A DNA stretch of 64,000 bases, from positions 62,001-126,000 of the forward strand of contig NZ_JAGXJN010000017.1 in the NCBI RefSeq assembly GCF_019091455.1. Direction: 5' to 3'. Below, piece by piece: positions 63,069 to 64,000 of the stretch (within the stretch, counting starts at the first letter, position 1; the number at the start of each line of letters is the position of its first letter). Under the pieces are notes generated by a model. That model ran no database searches, had not been told where the DNA came from, and saw only the letters and a program-made list of their open reading frames with translations. Both the position numbers and the translations under genes were made by a program. Source of the DNA: Chitinophaga sp. GbtcB8 (GTDB lineage Bacteria; Bacteroidota; Bacteroidia; Chitinophagales; Chitinophagaceae).

Positions 63069-64000
63069 ATGACCCTGAAGAAAGAAGAAATTAAAAGTCG
63101 TATTCCTGGTGAAAAATATTATTCTACAGGATTTGGACAACTTGATACAGAACTGGGGGGAGGATTGATCCAAAATGCCTTACATGTTTTTGCCGGTAGT
63201 CCTTTTCATGAAATATATAGTGTGTTGCTGTCGGTTATAAATCATTTTAGTAAATGTGGGATCAGTAGTGTGTTCATGGCGATTTCTGGTACCAATACTG
63301 TGAGCAGGGTAGAGCGCGAATTGTTGGCTAATAGCATCAATATTCCTGTTACAGGTCTGGATAAAACAGACGAATTAACAGCTGCACAAATTAATGCATT
63401 GGAGGCCGATATTAAGAACCTGGGCAACATTGAAGTAGTAACACCTTCATACAGGAATATGGACCACATTGAAGAAATGATCGGTAAATACTGTGATGAG
63501 GGTAAAAAGGTATTCTTCATTGACTCTCTGCAGAACTTACTGATCGGACCTTTTGAGAGAAAGTACGCTGCTAATTTTGAACAGGAATTTTCATCCAATT
63601 GTAAAAGGTTATGTGATATTATTAGGTCAAGGGATATTACAGTGGTTGCATTGTCTCTTTTGAATAAAGATATTGACAGGGATAATAAACCTGGTTCCCG
63701 CTATACAATAAGAGCCCCGCTGCTTGTAGATTTGCGGGATAGTAATGTGTTGGCTCAATCGGCTTATAATATTATTTTCCTGCACCGTCCCCAATTTTAT
63801 AATCGGGATCTTTATTTTGATCCATCAGAAGAAGAGGCAAATTCACCATACTTATTTCTTGCAAGAAATGGTAATAAAGCAGGCCAAAATTCTTGCAGAC
63901 TTAAGTATAACGAATCTACAGGGTTCTTTGTGGAAGGAAAGCCAGCCGCTAAGCCAAACCGTCATCCTTTTGGGAAGAATGACGATCAAAGTGAAACCAA
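63069..64000 (+). CDS. DnaB-helicase-like ATPase with degraded Walker A, C-terminus missing
   Basis: Read from ATG 63069 for 310 codons to the window edge, so it is incomplete. It follows the order of the DnaB C-terminal domain: STGFGQLDTELGGGL (residues 19-33; DnaB TGF..LD..TGG), a P-loop position AGSPFHEIYS (42-51), a Walker B-like VFFIDSLQNLL, VVALSLLNK (DnaB SQLNR), LLVDLRDSNVLAQSAYNII (DnaB LSDLRESG.IEQDAD), and RNGNKAG. Where DnaB has GKT the sequence reads EIY, so no lysine is available for ATP. It may be a regulatory paralogue, a structural relative, or a broken gene. It appears more AT-rich than its neighbours. Confidence 0.72.
   Translation, partial: MTLKKEEIKSRIPGEKYYSTGFGQLDTELGGGLIQNALHVFAGSPFHEIYSVLLSVINHFSKCGISSVFMAISGTNTVSRVERELLANSINIPVTGLDKTDELTAAQINALEADIKNLGNIEVVTPSYRNMDHIEEMIGKYCDEGKKVFFIDSLQNLLIGPFERKYAANFEQEFSSNCKRLCDIIRSRDITVVALSLLNKDIDRDNKPGSRYTIRAPLLVDLRDSNVLAQSAYNIIFLHRPQFYNRDLYFDPSEEEANSPYLFLARNGNKAGQNSCRLKYNESTGFFVEGKPAAKPNRHPFGKNDDQSET

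Overview
The window looks like chromosome of a Bacteroidota bacterium, most likely a Chitinophagaceae member such as Chitinophaga. The reasons are two SusC/SusD loci, FecI/FecR-type sigma/anti-sigma pairs, many lipoproteins with Bacteroidota-style signal sequences, DUF5689, DUF5916 and DUF1080 proteins, and TAnnTTTG promoter boxes in several intergenic gaps. I see no rRNA, tRNA, transposase, integrase, prophage or CRISPR array. The organism assignment is inference from gene content. REGION 1-6090: a SusC/SusD pair on the minus strand (SusD cut by the left edge), a 570 bp hairpin-rich gap, and a divergent beta-helix lipoprotein. REGION 6260-9090: housekeeping and small enzymes (tRNA-dihydrouridine synthase, methyltransferase, DinB-like protein, small exported protein). 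REGION 9090-17120: a minus-strand operon of lipoprotein intradiol dioxygenase, unknown protein, pirin-like bicupin and DUF5916 outer-membrane protein; then a secreted DUF1080 hydrolase, a peroxiredoxin/DsbA-like pair and glucose-6-phosphate dehydrogenase. REGION 17120-19060: the 5' end of an ECF sigma-factor gene, abruptly replaced by an inverted secreted-protein gene. REGION 19060-24370: an exported protein, the paired TIGR03915/TIGR03916-type putative DNA-repair genes, a nucleoside deaminase, a CPBP membrane protease and an SDR. REGION 24500-34190: a siderophore-type TonB receptor whose start codon lies in an inverted repeat, a SUFU-like protein, an Oar-like TonB receptor, a stress-type SDR and a membrane-anchored TPR protein. 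REGION 34379-36592: a DHFR-like reductase, a DGPF/YciI protein and an ECF42-type sigma factor, a recognised genomic association. REGION 36614-38455: a 613-residue protein with a DNA/RNA non-specific endonuclease signature, a polymorphic-toxin-like N-terminus and a basic NLS-like C-terminal tail; no immunity gene follows it. REGION 38533-46930: a complete sigma / FecR / SusC (with STN signalling domain) / SusD / DUF5689 locus ended by a strong terminator. The STN domain implies substrate-induced trans-envelope signalling. REGION 47027-53471: a three-gene envelope module of unknown function, a large pectate-lyase-fold secreted protein and an S41 peptidase. REGION 53784-58290: a PAAR-like/RHS polymorphic toxin with a C-terminal domain carrying a PD-(D/E)XK-like signature, followed 19 bp later by a likely immunity gene. 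REGION 58445-62771: a MarR-GNAT pair with a palindromic operator, an AraC regulator, an NmrA-like NAD(P)-binding protein and a Bcr/CflA-type MFS exporter. REGION 63069-64000: the start of a DnaB-helicase-like ATPase whose Walker A lysine position is not lysine; it runs off the right edge. The most interesting candidates are the nuclease with the NLS-like tail, the RHS toxin/immunity pair, the DnaB-like protein with a degraded P-loop, the disrupted sigma gene, and a dispersed palindromic intergenic repeat found at two sites. All functional statements rest on motif reading, without database searches.
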